Assembly: GCA_029557965.1 (NCBI GenBank)
Contig: JAKQIM010000042.1
Span: forward strand, 1 to 64,000
Direction: 5' to 3'
DNA from: Chloroflexota bacterium
Lineage (GTDB): Bacteria > Chloroflexota > Anaerolineae > Anaerolineales > UBA4823
Length of the DNA stretch: 64,000 bases
In this document: in pieces, positions 63,556-64,000 of the stretch
Position numbering within the stretch: the stretch's first letter is position 1
Layout: each line of letters opens with the position of its first letter
Program-made: the position numbers and the translations under genes
Notes under the pieces: generated by a model
The model's database searches: none
What the model saw: only the letters and a program-made list of their open reading frames with translations
Told to the model about the DNA's origin: nothing

Positions 63556-64000
63556 TTATGAAAGCACCACTTCTTGAAGCAGATCAGCCACCGGCCTCAT
63601 AGGGGGACCCGGCAGCAGAGGAGGAATGCGGTTCCCCAATTCGACAGAGAGTGGGATCCTCGCGAACATCAGCAATATGGCAAACGCCATGGAGATAAGT
63701 ATCCCCCCCGCGCCCCGCGTTTGCGCATTCAACGCCGCAGCCCATCCTCCCAACACAGGTAACATGCCAAATATCAGCACAACAATGCCCGCGATCACGC
63801 CAAAGCCGATATATTTCCGCCACCGGCCGGAATAATTGGTGATTTCATGCGAGCGCTGTGAAAGGGCAATATACAATGGCAGGTTATCTTGCGGGGGGAG
63901 GCTGGTTTGCAGTTTTTGGGCCAATTCATCGATCCGCTGGCGGTGGCGCTGCCAAAGCTCAGAAGGTTGTTCGGTATCCACCAGCTCCACATGATACCCC
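63556..64000 (-). CDS. Membrane protein, N-terminus cut by the window edge
   Basis: The visible ~148 C-terminal residues carry a charged helical stretch (WQRHRQRIDELAQKLQ), two transmembrane helices (about GFGVIAGIVVLIFGMLPVLGG and the GGILISMAFAILLMF region), and a short tail. A GUG at 63990 is a possible start, but the frame stays open to base 64000, so the gene probably continues beyond the window. No family is recognised. Confidence 0.6.
   Translation of the reverse strand, partial: GYHVELVDTEQPSELWQRHRQRIDELAQKLQTSLPPQDNLPLYIALSQRSHEITNYSGRWRKYIGFGVIAGIVVLIFGMLPVLGGWAAALNAQTRGAGGILISMAFAILLMFARIPLSVELGNRIPPLLPGPPMRPVADLLQEVVLS

Overview
The window looks like a piece of a chromosome from a high-GC, Gram-positive-like bacterium of the phylum Chloroflexota, probably class Anaerolineae. 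That placement is inference. It rests on lipoproteins with Pro/Thr-rich linkers, a 968-residue secreted repeat protein with an FLPL-type tail, a DUF3662-FHA pair, bactofilin, an archease-RtcB pair, and sigma-A-like promoters in AT-rich gaps. I see no phage, insertion sequence, CRISPR array, rRNA or tRNA gene. The mobile elements seen are an intein inside rtcB and a family of imperfect inverted repeats (at least three copies).

Layout, left to right. Bases 1-2,300 hold two radical-SAM enzymes behind a consensus promoter covered by two matching operators. Bases 2,330-4,638 (minus) hold a PyrK-like and a PyrD-like protein plus a metallo-beta-lactamase-fold enzyme. Bases 4,786-9,275 form a plus-strand run: an SPFH protein, two sister two-helix peptides, selD (itself a selenoprotein with an in-frame UGA), a DUF3795 protein, an acetyltransferase and an esterase. 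Bases 9,280-15,256 hold a nitroreductase, a second DUF3795 protein, bacteriohemerythrin, a gamma-glutamyltransferase, a second metallo-hydrolase and an S9 peptidase. Bases 15,353-23,033 (minus) hold bactofilin, FabI, an M28-type peptidase, an acyl-CoA dehydrogenase with both ETF subunits, and alkyladenine glycosylase. Next come a GAF-GAF-HD-GYP phosphodiesterase, a MarR/YceI pair, a Nudix hydrolase and glutamine synthetase.

At 28,198-29,447 there is a small redox cluster: a DsbD-alpha-like lipoprotein and a thioredoxin-fold lipoprotein whose WxxxC active site reads Trp-UGA-Pro-Ala-Cys. A bacterial SECIS-like hairpin follows the UGA. With the UGA-containing selD about 22 kb away, the best reading is a membrane-anchored selenoprotein oxidoreductase. 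Downstream are cspA with a structured leader, aspartase, an oligopeptide-binding protein, SecG, a PHP enzyme and UvrB. Bases 37,159-41,213 hold a two-component system (regulator, ArsB-like carrier, kinase) beside a secreted Gly/Met-rich protein. That protein's promoter carries three direct repeats spaced exactly 11 bp, as OmpR/PhoB-type regulators use. Then come ybaK, a lipoprotein, intein-containing rtcB, archease, the giant secreted protein and two FHA proteins.

Bases 50,725-57,337 form a LacI-controlled alpha-glucoside locus: regulator, binding protein, two permeases and a trehalose-synthase-type GH13 enzyme, with no ATPase gene here. The second permease has a c-type cytochrome domain (CGECH, with a distal Met) inserted in its first external loop, the most unusual protein architecture in the window. 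The right end has a leaderless TipA-like merR gene, a padR/membrane-protein pair, an ileS gene under a T-box riboswitch whose product carries a swapped GxHH signature, and a truncated membrane protein.
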